Made by a program: the position numbers and the translations under genes. 64,000 nt of DNA, taken from NCBI GenBank assembly GCA_944390795.1, contig CALXRI010000016.1, positions 1-64,000 of the forward strand, written 5' to 3'. Each line of letters starts with the position of its first letter. Position 1 is the stretch's first letter. Shown here one piece after another: positions 17,380 through 29,857 of the stretch. The stretch comes from an uncultured Victivallales bacterium (GTDB lineage Bacteria; Verrucomicrobiota; Lentisphaeria; Victivallales; UBA1829). The notes below the pieces were generated by a model. The model had not been told where the DNA came from, searched no databases, and worked only from the letters and a program-made list of their open reading frames with translations.

Positions 17380-19959
17380 TTATGGATTGAATTTCTGTCT
17401 CTTCAGTTTTTCAAAGCGTTCTTCCGCCGTTTTTCTGTCGATCAGCTTCGCGTCCAGGAGCCAGTGAAGAGCGAATCTCGCATCCTCCACTGTGGAGCGG
17501 AGCGGTTGTCCGGCAGCGATGTCGATCAGCGCCTCCGCCGCTTTCACGCACCAGACAGTTTCCACCGGGCGCAGTTCCGCTTCCGAGGCAGGCAGCTTGT
17601 AGAGCAGCTGTTTGTAATAATCCGCCGCCGCTTCCTCGTTTTCCAGTTTGCCCACGCAGCGTCCGATTTTGTAGGTGGCCATCATTTGCAGCTGCGGCGG
17701 GCAGTTTTCCAGTTCCAGAAGTTTCCGGTAACAGGAGACCGCAAGATTGAGTTCCTCGCGCGGACGGCTGCTTCCGGAGGTGGCAATTGCAAACATGCAG
17801 TCGCCGATGGAACCGAGCGCGGCGCATTCAATAATGGATCCGGGTCGGGTTTTTGCCGCCTTGCGGTAATAGGGAATTGCCGCGGAAAAGTCGCCGTCTT
17901 CCCGGAGAATGTCGCCGTGAAGGTAGTAGGCGTCTCCGATGCAGCTGGTTTCCGGGAAGCGTTCATAAAGTTCATTCAGAAGTTTGAGCGCGGCGCTGAA
18001 CTCTTTGTTCCTGTAGTGCTGAAGCGCCTTTTCAAAAACGGCGCGCGCCTGGATTTGCGGGAATTTGTCATTTTTCATCAGTCTGTTGAGAGCGGCTTCC
18101 GCACGGGAGGACGAACCCGTGTCGGCATAACGGGAGGCCAGACGGAAAATCGCATTGACCGCATACTCGGAATCCGGAAAACGTTCGGCAAGGAGCCAGG
18201 TCTCCCGTTCCGCGGAGATCTCGTCGCCCATGCTGTAATACACGTGGATCAGCCAGAAGGCCGCCCTCGGAGCCAGGTCGTCTTTCGGATATTCCCGGAT
18301 CAGGCGGGCATACAGCGCAGCGGCTGATCCGGGGTCTTTTGAGGAAAACGCCAGCGACGCCGCATTATACAGGGCCTGGGGGAGGAGGTCGTTTCCCTTT
18401 TTTGCCGCATCCAGAAAGCTGCCGTAGACTTTCCGCGCCTCATCGAACAGGCCTTTCTGTTCATCCGCCGCCGCTTCCAGAAACAGGAGATTGGTTTTTT
18501 CCGGTTCTGGCGGACTGCATTTTTTCAAGTCCTTCAGCAGTGCGAGCGTTTTATCCGGCTCTTTTGCGTCCAGTGCGGCCGCTGCGGCAAGGTAAAGAGC
18601 CTTCGGCGCTTGTGACGGCCATTTTCCGGCAATTGCCCGGTAGACGTCAATGCACCGGTCAGTTTCTTTCCGTAAGGCAAGCACTTCGGCAATCAGAAAT
18701 TCCCCTTCGGATTCCGCCGTTCCCGCATAATGCGAACGGATCCGTTTTTCCGCCGCCTGAAGCCCTTCGGGGGTTTGCTGGAGCATGGCATAACGCCGGA
18801 GCGCTTCGCGTTTCTTTGCCGGAGCCGTGCTGATGTTCGAGTAGACGGATTCGTAAAGCTGAAGAGCGGCATCCGGATTGCCGGCTTCTTCCAGCAGGCG
18901 CGCCGTATTGAGTTTTGTATCCGCGCCGACAAGGGAATGCTTGAACAGCTCAAGCTGTTTCATGGCCAGAGCCGCGGCCTGTTTTTTATCTCCGATCCGT
19001 GAGAAAACCCGGATGATCCGTTCCAGGGTGTCGAAGGCTTCCCGGTTGTCGGCCGCGGCATGAAACGCCGCGCGGTAGGAATCCAGCGAGAGCGTGTATT
19101 TTCTTGCGGCCGCGAATGCGTCCGCATAAGAGGAGGCCACGATGTAAAGAAGCGGGTCCTTTCCCCGGCTTCCGTTCAGATCGCGGAGCAGCGCCTGCCA
19201 TGCGCCCGCGGCGGCTTCCGCGCCTTCGGCTTTCAGCAGAATATAAGCGTTCAGCAGACGGTATGCGGCGAAATCCCCGGCATTGGAATTGGCCGGATAG
19301 GAGAGCAGGAGGGCCAGCGCCCGTTTCGGCTCATCCGCTGCCGCCGTGCAGAGAACGCCGCGTTCAAAAGCCAGCTTTCCCAGCGGCGAGGCGCCTGTCT
19401 GGCGATAGAGAATGTCGTAGACTTTCGCGGCTGACTGATAGGCTTTCAGACGTTCCAGAACAAACGCGTAGGAGAACAGCGTCCGGATTCTGCGGGGATC
19501 CTTTGCCGACAGTCCGGGAAGAATCCGCTCATAAATTTTCCGGGCGTCCTCGTAGCGTCCCCGCTGGGAGAGAATATCGCCGCGCCACATGGTGATCGAG
19601 AGCGGATTTGCGCCGGGAAAGGCGGTTTCAAAGTCCTGCAGCGTTTTTTCCGCAAGGTCCGGCATGCGGCCGAGCACCAGCGCGTCGATCAGACGCTCGT
19701 AGGCGTCGCGCATGGTATCCGGACTGCCGATCTTCCTGGCATCCTCCAGATATCTGCCGTAGAAACTTGCCGCGACCGCATAATCCTTTGCAGCGAATGC
19801 ACGGTCTCCTGCCTTCCGGTCCCGGGATTCCGCCTCCATGACTGCGTTGAATACATCAGAGGCAGGATTGAACTGGGCGCACAGCGGCAGAGCCGCGCTG
19901 ACAAACCCCAGCGCGGCAATGACGGCGAGAGAACCCTGTTTCCCTGCGTGACGTTTCAC
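17380..19959 (-). CDS. Large exported TPR-repeat protein
   Basis: An 859-residue protein with a signal peptide (about 1-28) and tetratricopeptide repeats almost to the end. Units such as AAKVYDILYRQTG, ALYARLIREYP and AIPYYRKAAKTRPG recur at ~34-39 residue spacing. The start is GTG at 19959, six bases after AAGGAG. It precedes exbB by 15 bases in the same operon, recalling CpoB/YbgF next to Tol genes in other bacteria, but it is far longer. A periplasmic scaffold for the ExbB/ExbD energy system is inferred. The gap to recA is 51 bases, so the cluster may be read from the gyrB-recA transcript. Confidence 0.85.
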   Translation of the reverse strand: MKRHAGKQGSLAVIAALGFVSAALPLCAQFNPASDVFNAVMEAESRDRKAGDRAFAAKDYAVAASFYGRYLEDARKIGSPDTMRDAYERLIDALVLGRMPDLAEKTLQDFETAFPGANPLSITMWRGDILSQRGRYEDARKIYERILPGLSAKDPRRIRTLFSYAFVLERLKAYQSAAKVYDILYRQTGASPLGKLAFERGVLCTAAADEPKRALALLLSYPANSNAGDFAAYRLLNAYILLKAEGAEAAAGAWQALLRDLNGSRGKDPLLYIVASSYADAFAAARKYTLSLDSYRAAFHAAADNREAFDTLERIIRVFSRIGDKKQAAALAMKQLELFKHSLVGADTKLNTARLLEEAGNPDAALQLYESVYSNISTAPAKKREALRRYAMLQQTPEGLQAAEKRIRSHYAGTAESEGEFLIAEVLALRKETDRCIDVYRAIAGKWPSQAPKALYLAAAAALDAKEPDKTLALLKDLKKCSPPEPEKTNLLFLEAAADEQKGLFDEARKVYGSFLDAAKKGNDLLPQALYNAASLAFSSKDPGSAAALYARLIREYPKDDLAPRAAFWLIHVYYSMGDEISAERETWLLAERFPDSEYAVNAIFRLASRYADTGSSSRAEAALNRLMKNDKFPQIQARAVFEKALQHYRNKEFSAALKLLNELYERFPETSCIGDAYYLHGDILREDGDFSAAIPYYRKAAKTRPGSIIECAALGSIGDCMFAIATSGSSRPREELNLAVSCYRKLLELENCPPQLQMMATYKIGRCVGKLENEEAAADYYKQLLYKLPASEAELRPVETVWCVKAAEALIDIAAGQPLRSTVEDARFALHWLLDAKLIDRKTAEERFEKLKRQKFNP

Positions 19960-20010
19960 GGACGCTCCTTCCTGTTTTTCGGATGCCGGATTGCTCCGGA
20001 GAGAACGAAC

Positions 20011-21153
20011 TTAAGCCCTGGCTTCCGGTTCCGGCGCCGCATCCTGTGCGGCATTTGCGCCTTCCTGCGCGGCTCCCTCGGTTTTTGTCGCGCCCTGTGC
20101 GGCCGCCTTGCGTTCGGCAAGCACGGCTTTGATTCTGGAAAGAATCTTTTCCTCGAGTTCGTGATCCTCCTGAAGGAGCGCCTTCACGGCTTCGCGGCCC
20201 TGGGCGAGCTGTTCGCCTTCGAACGCAAACCAGGAGCCGCGTTTTTCAATCAGTCCGAGATCGCTTCCGACATCGATGATCGAGCCGACGCGGGAGATTC
20301 CCTCGTTCCAGTTGATGTCGAATTCCGCGCTCTTGAACGGAGGCGCGAGCTTGTTCTTGACGACCTTGACCTTGGTGCGCGCTCCGTTCGGTTCGCCCGC
20401 GGCGTCCTTGAGCGTGCCGATGCGGCGGATGTCAAGACGGATGGAACTGTAGAACTTCATCGCGTTGCCGCCGGTGGTGGTTTCGGGACTTCCGAACATC
20501 ACACCGATTTTTTCGCGGATCTGGTTGGTGAAGATGACGCAGGTCCTGCTGCGGTTCACCGCGCCGGTGATCTTGCGGAGAGCCTGCGACATCATGCGCG
20601 CCTGCAGCCCCATGAACGAGTCGCCGACCTGCCCGTCGAATTCCGCCTTCGGAACGAGCGCCGCCACGGAATCGATCACGACGACATCCACGGAATTGCT
20701 GCGGATCAGCGTGTCGGCGATGTTCAGCGCGTCTTCGCCGCAGTCGGGCTGGGAGATCAGAAGGTTGTCAATGTTCACTCCGATCTTGCGTGCATACTGC
20801 GGATCGACCGCGTGCTCCGCGTCGATGATCGCCGCCACGCCGCCCGCCTTCTGGGCATTGGCGATGACATGCATGCAGAGCGTCGTTTTTCCGGAGGATT
20901 CCGGGCCGAAGATTTCGATGATCCGCCCGCGGGGAAGCCCCATGATTCCGAGCGCGATGTCGAGCGAGAGCGCGCCGGTGCTGATGACGGGGACGTCGAC
21001 GGCGGAGTTGTCGCCGAGACGCATGATCGCGCCCTTGCCGTATTCCTTCTCAATCTGACCGAGAGCGATTCCGAGGTTCTTCGCCCGGGCTTCCGCCGGA
21101 CTGACCGCCTGAGCGGCGGACTTTGCCGCTTTCGATTCCTTGTCTGCTGCCAT
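20011..21153 (-). CDS. recA: RecA recombinase
   Basis: The 380-residue recombinase for homologous recombination and SOS signalling. The Walker A motif GPESSGKT, the NLLISQPD region and the Walker [13 protein letters not shown] are intact, as are loops L1 ([18 protein letters not shown]) and L2. The C-terminal ~45 residues are Ala/Glu-rich and acidic overall. The frame is open upstream into gyrB, but the ATG at 21153 has AAGGAG 8 bases away and matches the usual RecA start. It lies 43 bases after gyrB on the same strand, an uncommon pairing. A 15-base palindrome sits in the gap. Confidence 0.98.
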   Translation of the reverse strand: MAADKESKAAKSAAQAVSPAEARAKNLGIALGQIEKEYGKGAIMRLGDNSAVDVPVISTGALSLDIALGIMGLPRGRIIEIFGPESSGKTTLCMHVIANAQKAGGVAAIIDAEHAVDPQYARKIGVNIDNLLISQPDCGEDALNIADTLIRSNSVDVVVIDSVAALVPKAEFDGQVGDSFMGLQARMMSQALRKITGAVNRSRTCVIFTNQIREKIGVMFGSPETTTGGNAMKFYSSIRLDIRRIGTLKDAAGEPNGARTKVKVVKNKLAPPFKSAEFDINWNEGISRVGSIIDVGSDLGLIEKRGSWFAFEGEQLAQGREAVKALLQEDHELEEKILSRIKAVLAERKAAAQGATKTEGAAQEGANAAQDAAPEPEARA

Positions 21154-21165
21154 GTGATATGCTCC

Positions 21166-21180
21166 TTGAAGAATTTTCAA
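21166..21180 (-). promoter_or_regulatory. Palindrome in the gyrB-recA gap, possible operator
   Basis: TTGAA and TTCAA flank five bases directly before the recA ribosome site. It could be an SOS (LexA-type) operator or a small mRNA hairpin. It does not match the E. coli (CTGT-N8-ACAG) or Bacillus (GAAC-N4-GTTC) LexA boxes, so this is a guess. Confidence 0.25.
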
Positions 21181-21196
21181 TTCTGTTTTCTGCGGA

Positions 21197-23686
<2,490 letters not shown>

Positions 23687-23771
23687 TCACTCCATTCGTT
23701 ACGTATTTGCAAACATTCGTTTCCGCCGTTTTCAGGTGGCGGTCCGGAGAGAGTCCGGACCGGTGTTCCGT

Positions 23772-23799
23772 AATATACATCCGCCCGCTTTTTTTTCAA
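23772..23799 (-). promoter_or_regulatory. gyrB promoter
   Basis: On the minus strand TTGAAA (23799-23794) and TATATT (23777-23772) are separated by 16 bases. This is the best form of the promoter pattern repeated in this window. The leader is about 80 bases long. Confidence 0.75.
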
Positions 23800-23938
23800 T
23801 GAAAAAACGGAGAAAGAAGCGATCTCCGGCATGATCTTTTCCGGGATTTCCGGACCGGTGTGCCGGATCCGGAAAAACGGCGGCGGGAAAGCCCGCGCGC
23901 CCTGCATGAAAAATCGTCTCTTTTTTGCGGAGGAAAGC

Positions 23939-23967
23939 TTGAAAAGTATGCGGGGAATGAGTAGTTT
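23939..23967 (+). promoter_or_regulatory. Possible promoter of the aldo/keto reductase gene
   Basis: TTGAAA (23939-23944), 17 bases, then TAGTTT (23962-23967). The -35 box is good and the -10 box weak. Confidence 0.35.
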
Positions 23968-24079
23968 GATGCCGTCCGGACGCTTTTGTCTGTCTTCCTG
24001 CTTCCGGTGAGGATGCCGGAGACGGCTTTCACGCTTCCGGTCGCTTCCGCGGAAATGACAGAAACTATGGAGGAAGGCG

Positions 24080-24928
24080 ATGCAATGCAAAACTCTGCAG
24101 TGCGGTTTTTCCATGCCGGAGCTCGGAATGGGCACCTGGCAGATGGGAGGACGCCTGGAACGCAATCCGGACAACGACGATGCGGGGCAGATTCAGGCCC
24201 TGCGGACCGGACTGGAGCTCGGATTCACCCTGATCGATACGGCGGAATCCTATGCCGACGGCAAGGCGGAGGAGCTGGTCGGCGCGGCGATCCGCGGATA
24301 CGACCGTTCCCGTCTGTTTCTGACGTCCAAGGTGTGGAAAACCCATCTCGCGTATGACGATGTGCTGCGTGCGGCGGAGGGCTCTCTCAGAAGGCTCGGA
24401 ACAGCTTACCTCGACCTCTATCTGTATCATCAGGTCGGCGACGATGTCCCGCTGCGGGAGACGATGCGCGCCCTCGACCGTCTGGTCTCGGAAAAACTTG
24501 TGCGCTTCATCGGCGTCAGCAATTTCGCGCTGGAGCGTTTCAAACGGGCGCAGGCCTGTGCGGAGCACAAGCTTGTCGTCAACCAGATTCACTACAGTCT
24601 CGCGGTCCGCGAGGCCGAGGGCGAGTTGATTCCGTGGCTTCAGGAGAACGACGTGATGATCCAGGCATGGCGGCCCCTGCGCGGTGTCCCGGACTGCGCG
24701 CTTCTGGATTCGCTCTGCGCAAAATACGCGAAAAGCAAGGCGCAGATTGCGCTGAACTGGCTGATCCGGCAGAAAAACGTCGTCACGATTGCGGCTTCCG
24801 CTTCGGGGGCGCATCTGCGGGAAAATCTGGAGGCCGCCGCGTTTGCGCTCGCGCCGTCCGATCAGGAGAAACTGACGAGGGAGTTTCCGGAACGGCGGCT
24901 GATTTCCGAGGCGGTTCCCCTGCGCTGA
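24080..24928 (+). CDS. Aldo/keto reductase
   Basis: A 282-residue cytoplasmic NADPH-dependent oxidoreductase of the AKR superfamily. The catalytic tetrad is visible as D53, Y58 (DTAESYADGKAEE), K84 (LTSKVWK) and H117 (LYLYHQ). The FIGVSNF motif and the barrel layout are standard, and the length is normal (270-330). GGAGGAAGGC stands immediately before the ATG. It stands alone, divergent from gyrB and followed by a hairpin. The substrate, probably a small carbonyl compound, cannot be inferred. Confidence 0.9.
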   Translation: MQCKTLQCGFSMPELGMGTWQMGGRLERNPDNDDAGQIQALRTGLELGFTLIDTAESYADGKAEELVGAAIRGYDRSRLFLTSKVWKTHLAYDDVLRAAEGSLRRLGTAYLDLYLYHQVGDDVPLRETMRALDRLVSEKLVRFIGVSNFALERFKRAQACAEHKLVVNQIHYSLAVREAEGELIPWLQENDVMIQAWRPLRGVPDCALLDSLCAKYAKSKAQIALNWLIRQKNVVTIAASASGAHLRENLEAAAFALAPSDQEKLTREFPERRLISEAVPLR

Positions 24929-24937
24929 ATGCGGAGA

Positions 24938-24970
24938 GGCGGAAACCGCCCGGAAGAAAGCGCTTTTTTT
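24938..24970 (+). terminator. Possible terminator after the aldo/keto reductase
   Basis: GGCGG-AAA-CCGCC (24938-24950) is followed by AAAGCGCTTT and a run of seven T ending at 24970. The T run adjoins the second, short stem. Confidence 0.45.
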
Positions 24971-25028
24971 ACAGGCGTGTGACAAAATGACGCATCGGTT
25001 CCCCGCCCTTGCGCTCATTTGTAAGCAT

Positions 25029-25044
25029 TGGCACAATAGTTGCT
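25029..25044 (+). promoter_or_regulatory. Sigma-54 (RpoN) promoter of clpB
   Basis: TGGCAC at 25029-25034 and TTGC at 25040-25043 give GG and GC elements exactly 10 bases apart, as in the -24/-12 consensus TGGCACG-N4-TTGCA. The transcript would start near 25055, 39 bases ahead of the clpB ATG. No TTGAAA/TATATT promoter was found in this gap. A bacterial enhancer-binding protein site was not identified. Confidence 0.75.
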
Positions 25045-25093
25045 TATCCCTTTCTTGTCATAAATGGATGTGAACAAAAAGGAGAACTGCTTT

Positions 25094-27715
25094 ATGGACA
25101 TGGAAAAACTGACAGCGAAATCCAGAGAGGCGATGGTCAAGGCGCAGGAAACCGCCGTGGAATACGGGCATCAGGAGATCCGCCCGGTCCACCTGCTGTA
25201 TGCGCTGGTCAACCAGGAGCAGGGGCTGATCCCCTCTCTTCTCAGGAGAATGAAAATCGATGCGGAACGGGTCAACGCCGCCGTCATATCCGCGCTTGAC
25301 GCCATTCCGTCCGTCTCGGGTCCCGGCGCCCAGCAGACTTATACTTCGCGCGATTTCAGCCAGGTGCTCATCGCGGCGAAGAACAAAGCCGAGGAGATGA
25401 AGGATGAATTCATCAGCGTCGAACATCTCTTCCTCGCCCTGCTGGAGGACAGAAGCTGCGAAAAGATTCTGTCGTCTGTCGGGTGCACGCGCGACGGAGT
25501 TCTGCTTGCGCTCAAGGAGGTGCGCGGCAATCAGCGCGTGACAAACGAAAACCCGGAGGCCTCTTTCGAGGCTCTTGAAAAATACGGGCGCGACCTGACG
25601 GAAACCGCCCGGAAGGACAAACTTGATCCCGTGATCGGGCGTGACGACGAGATCCGCCGCACCATTCAGATCCTTTCGCGCCGGACCAAGAACAATCCTG
25701 TTCTGATCGGCGAGCCCGGCGTGGGGAAAACCGCCATCGTCGAGGGGCTTGCAATCCGCATCGTGCGCGGCGACGTGCCCGAAACATTGAAGAACAAACG
25801 GATCGTCGCCCTTGACATGGGCGCGCTTATTGCGGGCGCCAAATACCGCGGCGAATTCGAGGAGCGTCTGAAAGCCGTCCTGAAGGAGGTCTCCTCCGCG
25901 AACGGCGACATCATCCTCTTCATCGACGAACTGCACACCGTCGTCGGCGCGGGAGCCAGCGAGGGGTCCATGGACGCGGGCAATCTGCTCAAGCCCATGC
26001 TCGCCCGCGGCGAACTGCACTGCATCGGCGCGACCACGCTGGACGAATACCGCAAATACATCGAGAAGGACGCCGCGCTGGAACGGCGCTTCCAGGCGGT
26101 ACTGGTCAGCGAACCGAGTCTTGAGGACACCATTTCGATTCTGCGCGGGCTCAAGGAGCGTTACGAGCTGCATCACGGCGTGAAAATCAAGGATGCCGCG
26201 ATCGTCGCCGCCGCCACGCTCTCGAACAAGTACATCACCGAGCGTTTCCTGCCGGACAAGGCGATCGACCTGATCGACGAGGCCGCCGCGAAACTGCGCA
26301 CCGAAATCGACTCCTGCCCGACCGAGATCGACGAACTCGAGCGCAAGGCCATGCGTCTTGAAATCGAACTCGCCGCCCTGAAGAAGGAAAAGGACGAGGC
26401 GAGTCAGGAACGGCGGAAGATCATCGAAAAGGAGCTTGCCGAACAGAAGGAAAAGGCCAAAGCCCTCCGCGCCGCGTGGGATGCCGAAAAGAACTCCATT
26501 TCGGAACTGCGCCTGATGCGGGAAAGCCTCGACGTCGCCAGGGCGAAGCTCGCCAGAGCGGAGCGCGACTACAATCTTGAGAAGGCCGCCGAACTGCGGC
26601 ACGGCACAATCCCGGGAATCGAAAAGCAGATCGCCGCCGCGGAAAAGAAGCTCAAGTCCGAGGATGCCGCCGAACACCGGCTCCTCAAGGAGGAGGTCGA
26701 CGAGGAGGATGTCGCCGAGATCGTCAGCCGCTGGACGCGGATTCCCGTGAACAAGCTTGTGCAGACCGAACGGGACAAGCTTCTGCACCTTTCCGAAAAG
26801 CTGCATGAACGGGTGGTCGGGCAGGACGAGGCGGTGGAAACCGTCGCCGACGCCGTGCTGCGCGCCCGGGCGGGGCTCAAGGATCAGCGCAAGCCGACCG
26901 CGTCGTTCATTTTCCTCGGCCCCACCGGTGTCGGAAAGACCGAACTTGCCAAGGCGCTTGCCGAGGACCTGTTCGACGATGAAAACGCCATTATCCGGAT
27001 CGACATGTCCGAATACATGGAGAAGCACAGCGTGTCGCGTCTGATCGGCGCGCCTCCCGGATACGTCGGATTCGACGAGGGCGGGCAGCTGACCGAGGCG
27101 GTGCGGCGCCGTCCCTATTCGGTCGTGCTGTTCGACGAGATCGAGAAGGCGCATCACGACGTCTTCAACATCTTCCTTCAGATCCTGGACGACGGTCAGC
27201 TGACCGACTCCCACGGGCGGACGGTCAACTTCAAGAACACGATCATCATCATGACCTCCAACATCGGCAGCGACATGCTGCTGGAGGAGATCAAGGAGAA
27301 GAAGGATCCGGAAAAACTCCGCGAAGACCTGATGCAGCGTCTGCGCGATCATTTCCGCCCCGAGTTTCTGAACCGTGTCGACGGCATTCTGATCTTCAAG
27401 TCGCTTCAGATGGATCAGATCGTGAAGATTCTTGACATTCAGCTCGCCGATTTCGCGCGGCGTCTGAAGGATCAGAGCGTCGGATTTTCGATTGCCGAGG
27501 CCGCGAAAAAGCATCTTGCGGAAAACGGCTACGATCCCGAATTCGGCGCACGTCCGCTCAAGCGCGTGATCGTCAACGAGATTGAAACGCCGGTCTCCCG
27601 GATGCTGATTGCGGGCGATCTCCGCGAAGGCATGACCCTGAAGGTTGATTTTGTCAAGGGGGCGCTCAAGTTCACGCCCGTTGCGGAAAAAGCGAAAGCG
27701 CGTGAAAACGCCTGA
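25094..27715 (+). CDS. clpB: ClpB disaggregase
   Basis: An 873-residue Hsp100 chaperone that threads aggregated proteins together with DnaK/DnaJ/GrpE. The Clp N-domain (about 1-145) is followed by AAA+ module 1 (Walker A GEPGVGKT from residue 206, Walker B ILFIDELH). A coiled-coil middle domain covers about 400-530, and AAA+ module 2 carries GPTGVGKT from residue 609 and [11 protein letters not shown]. The long middle domain and the absence of an IGF/IGL ClpP-docking loop indicate ClpB and not ClpA or ClpC. The frame opens at 25064, but GGAG lies 9 bases before the ATG at 25094 (MDMEKLT), the usual ClpB start. It precedes grpE-dnaJ but is separated by a terminator. Confidence 0.97.
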   Translation: MDMEKLTAKSREAMVKAQETAVEYGHQEIRPVHLLYALVNQEQGLIPSLLRRMKIDAERVNAAVISALDAIPSVSGPGAQQTYTSRDFSQVLIAAKNKAEEMKDEFISVEHLFLALLEDRSCEKILSSVGCTRDGVLLALKEVRGNQRVTNENPEASFEALEKYGRDLTETARKDKLDPVIGRDDEIRRTIQILSRRTKNNPVLIGEPGVGKTAIVEGLAIRIVRGDVPETLKNKRIVALDMGALIAGAKYRGEFEERLKAVLKEVSSANGDIILFIDELHTVVGAGASEGSMDAGNLLKPMLARGELHCIGATTLDEYRKYIEKDAALERRFQAVLVSEPSLEDTISILRGLKERYELHHGVKIKDAAIVAAATLSNKYITERFLPDKAIDLIDEAAAKLRTEIDSCPTEIDELERKAMRLEIELAALKKEKDEASQERRKIIEKELAEQKEKAKALRAAWDAEKNSISELRLMRESLDVARAKLARAERDYNLEKAAELRHGTIPGIEKQIAAAEKKLKSEDAAEHRLLKEEVDEEDVAEIVSRWTRIPVNKLVQTERDKLLHLSEKLHERVVGQDEAVETVADAVLRARAGLKDQRKPTASFIFLGPTGVGKTELAKALAEDLFDDENAIIRIDMSEYMEKHSVSRLIGAPPGYVGFDEGGQLTEAVRRRPYSVVLFDEIEKAHHDVFNIFLQILDDGQLTDSHGRTVNFKNTIIIMTSNIGSDMLLEEIKEKKDPEKLREDLMQRLRDHFRPEFLNRVDGILIFKSLQMDQIVKILDIQLADFARRLKDQSVGFSIAEAAKKHLAENGYDPEFGARPLKRVIVNEIETPVSRMLIAGDLREGMTLKVDFVKGALKFTPVAEKAKARENA

Positions 27716-27732
27716 TGCGCAGACCGGTGCTG

Positions 27733-27755
27733 CGCGGAGGGGACTCCCCTCCGCG
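27733..27755 (+). terminator. Terminator after clpB
   Basis: CGCGGAGGGG and CCCCTCCGCG form a perfect 10-bp stem around an ACT loop, followed by TCATATTTTCC. The stem is very stable but the T tail is interrupted. Confidence 0.65.
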
Positions 27756-27787
27756 TCATATTTTCCTTGCGAATCCCGCGCGGGCGG

Positions 27788-27815
27788 TTGAAAAAACGCC
27801 CGTTGCGGCTACATT
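27788..27815 (+). promoter_or_regulatory. grpE-dnaJ promoter
   Basis: TTGAAA (27788-27793), 16 bases, then TACATT (27810-27815). It is about 35 bases ahead of the grpE ATG. No CIRCE element (TTAGCACTC-N9-GAGTGCTAA) is present. Confidence 0.65.
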
Positions 27816-27850
27816 ATCACGCAGGATGAAAACTGAAGAAAGGACAGCCC

Positions 27851-28489
27851 ATGAAAAATAGCGAAAAGGACAAGGAGAAGGACGTTCCCCGGAAGGCGCA
27901 GGAAAAAGCCGCCGAGAAGAAGTCGGAGACGCCGAAGAACGCCGAGAAAAAGGTGGAGGCGCCGAAGACGGATTCCTCCGCCTCCGAAGCTCCCGGAAAG
28001 CCGGAGGATGCTCCGGAACAGAAGATCGCCTCTTTGGAGAAGGCCGTGCAGGAGCTTGAGGACAAGAGAATCCGCCTGATTGCGGAGATGGACAATCAGC
28101 GCAAGCGCGCCTCCAAGGACATGGAAGCACTGCGCTATTCCGTGATGACCGACACGCTTCACCCGTTCTTCCAGGTGTTCGATCATTTCGCGATGGCGGT
28201 CGCGGCGACGGAAACCAGCAACAATCTCAAGGCGCTGCTCGACGGCATGAAAATGATCCAGACCGAGTTTGACCGCGCCTTTTCTGATCTCGGAATTGAA
28301 CGGATTGACGCGGTCGGCAAGGAGTTCGATCCGAACACGCAGGAGGCCGTTTCCCAGGAACCGTCGGATACCGTGCCGGCGGGAAAGGTGATCCGACAGT
28401 GGTGTTACGGCTACAAGCTCCGGGACCGTCTGCTCAAGCCCGCCAGCGTTGTGGTGAGCTCCGGACCCGCGGAAGCCGCAAAGAAATAA
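27851..28489 (+). CDS. grpE: GrpE nucleotide exchange factor
   Basis: A 212-residue cochaperone that releases ADP from DnaK. Residues 1-60 are a Lys/Glu/Ala-rich low-complexity extension. The dimerising long helix (about 58-110) and the GrpE head follow, with the family end motif PADTVPAGKVIRQW-type at about 175-190. AAAGGA lies before the ATG. dnaJ follows on the same strand with a hairpin in between. dnaK, normally between grpE and dnaJ, is not in the window. Confidence 0.95.
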   Translation: MKNSEKDKEKDVPRKAQEKAAEKKSETPKNAEKKVEAPKTDSSASEAPGKPEDAPEQKIASLEKAVQELEDKRIRLIAEMDNQRKRASKDMEALRYSVMTDTLHPFFQVFDHFAMAVAATETSNNLKALLDGMKMIQTEFDRAFSDLGIERIDAVGKEFDPNTQEAVSQEPSDTVPAGKVIRQWCYGYKLRDRLLKPASVVVSSGPAEAAKK

Positions 28490-28516
28490 GGCGAAGCGCC
28501 GGATTTCATTAAGGAA

Positions 28517-28535
28517 AAGCCGGAACGTCCGGCTT
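28517..28535 (+). other. Intercistronic hairpin between grpE and dnaJ
   Basis: AAGCCGGA-ACG-TCCGGCTT makes an 8-bp stem ending 19 bases before the dnaJ ATG and close to its ribosome site. It has only a short T tail, so it may tune dnaJ expression or protect the mRNA end. Confidence 0.4.
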
Positions 28536-28554
28536 TGGAAAGAAGTGTCAGCTT

Positions 28555-29751
28555 ATGGCGAATGATTATTATCAGATTTTAGGTGTTCCCAAGACGGCGA
28601 GCGCCGAGGAAATCAAGAAAGCGTACCGGAAGCTTGCCGTGAAATACCATCCGGACAAGAATCCGGGGGACAAGAGCGCCGAGGAGAAGTTCAAGCAGGT
28701 CTCCGAAGCTTACGACGTGCTCAGTGATGAGAAAAAGCGCAAGCAGTACGACCAGTTCGGCTCCGACTACTTCCGCGCGGGCGGTCCTTCCGGAGGGGGT
28801 GCGGGTGCTTACGGCCCCGGCGGAGCGGGGGGATTCCGCGACCCGTATGACATTTTCAGCCAGGTGTTCGGCGGCTCCTATGGTTCCGAGGGTGTCAATG
28901 CCGAAATGTTCGAGAATCTGTTCGGCGGCTCTTCGTCGCGCCGCGGCAGACGCTCCTCCGCGCAGAACGGCGGAAGAAACGGCGCGGATCTCCAGTACAA
29001 ACTGGAAATTTCGTTCGATGAGGCGGTTCACGGCGCCGACAAGCGCATCCGCCTTGCGAAGTACGATGTCTGCGCGACCTGTTCAGGCACCGGCAGTCAG
29101 CCGGGATATGCGAAAACGCAGTGCCCGCAGTGCGGCGGTTCGGGAAGCATCCGCACGAGCAACGGCCTGTTCATGCAGGAACAGCCCTGCAAGGCATGCC
29201 GCGGAACCGGATTCAAGATCACCCATCCATGCAAACCGTGTTCGGGAACGGGGCGTGTCAGAGTTGACAAGGAGATTCTGATCCATATTCCGCCGGGAGT
29301 CGACAACGGTTCCAAGCTGCGCATCGCCCGCGAAGGCGAGGCTGGAACGAACGGCGGCGCGCCGGGAAATCTCTATGTGATTATCGCCGTGCGTCCGGAC
29401 GATCTGTTCCAGCGTGACGGAACGAATACGCTCTGTGAACTTCCCATTGATGTGAATACCGCCGTCTCGGGCGGCATCGTGCAGGTTCCGACGATCAACG
29501 GTCTGGCGAAGATGCGCATCCCGGAAGGAACCCAGAACGGCACGACGCTTCGGCTCAAAGGCAAGGGGATTCCCGCGCTCAAGGGCGGTATCCGCGGCGA
29601 TCATCTGGTGAAGGTGATGGTGGAAACGCCGGCGAACTTGTCGAAGCAGCAGAAGGATCTGCTCAGGTATTACAACGACTCGCTCACACCCCAGAACAAC
29701 CCGCTGAAGACGGCGTTTGAACAGAAGGTCAGACGTCGTTTCCCGGGGTGA
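28555..29751 (+). CDS. dnaJ: DnaJ (Hsp40) cochaperone
   Basis: A 398-residue type I DnaJ. The J-domain (1-70) carries the HPD motif in YHPDKNPGD and is followed by a Gly-rich linker (about 75-135). Four zinc-binding CxxCxGxG-type repeats lie at about 170-245 ([32 protein letters not shown]), then the two beta-barrel substrate domains. All elements for DnaK stimulation and zinc-dependent substrate binding are intact. The ATG is the conserved start [11 protein letters not shown]. Confidence 0.97.
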   Translation: MANDYYQILGVPKTASAEEIKKAYRKLAVKYHPDKNPGDKSAEEKFKQVSEAYDVLSDEKKRKQYDQFGSDYFRAGGPSGGGAGAYGPGGAGGFRDPYDIFSQVFGGSYGSEGVNAEMFENLFGGSSSRRGRRSSAQNGGRNGADLQYKLEISFDEAVHGADKRIRLAKYDVCATCSGTGSQPGYAKTQCPQCGGSGSIRTSNGLFMQEQPCKACRGTGFKITHPCKPCSGTGRVRVDKEILIHIPPGVDNGSKLRIAREGEAGTNGGAPGNLYVIIAVRPDDLFQRDGTNTLCELPIDVNTAVSGGIVQVPTINGLAKMRIPEGTQNGTTLRLKGKGIPALKGGIRGDHLVKVMVETPANLSKQQKDLLRYYNDSLTPQNNPLKTAFEQKVRRRFPG

Positions 29752-29773
29752 TCCGGGGAAAGCGGGCAATGGG

Positions 29774-29825
29774 GGAGTCCCGCCGGCGGCGTGAAGGCGC
29801 GCCGGTCTGCCGGACTCCGTTTTTC
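29774..29825 (+). terminator. Terminator after dnaJ
   Basis: GGAGTCC and GGACTCC form the outer stem. CCGGCG and CGCCGG form an inner stem. The structure is followed by GTTTTTC. It separates the heat-shock genes from smpB. Confidence 0.75.
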
Positions 29826-29857
29826 TGTCAGAACCCAATGCTCCAAGGGGAAAGGCA

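Noticed and set aside
25058-27514. 818-codon open frame opposite clpB
   Set aside because: It is a shadow of clpB; its translation has no recognisable domain, while clpB is fully conserved.
27716-27850. CIRCE/HrcA operator before grpE
   Set aside because: No TTAGCACTC-N9-GAGTGCTAA or near match exists; the strong palindrome there is the clpB terminator.
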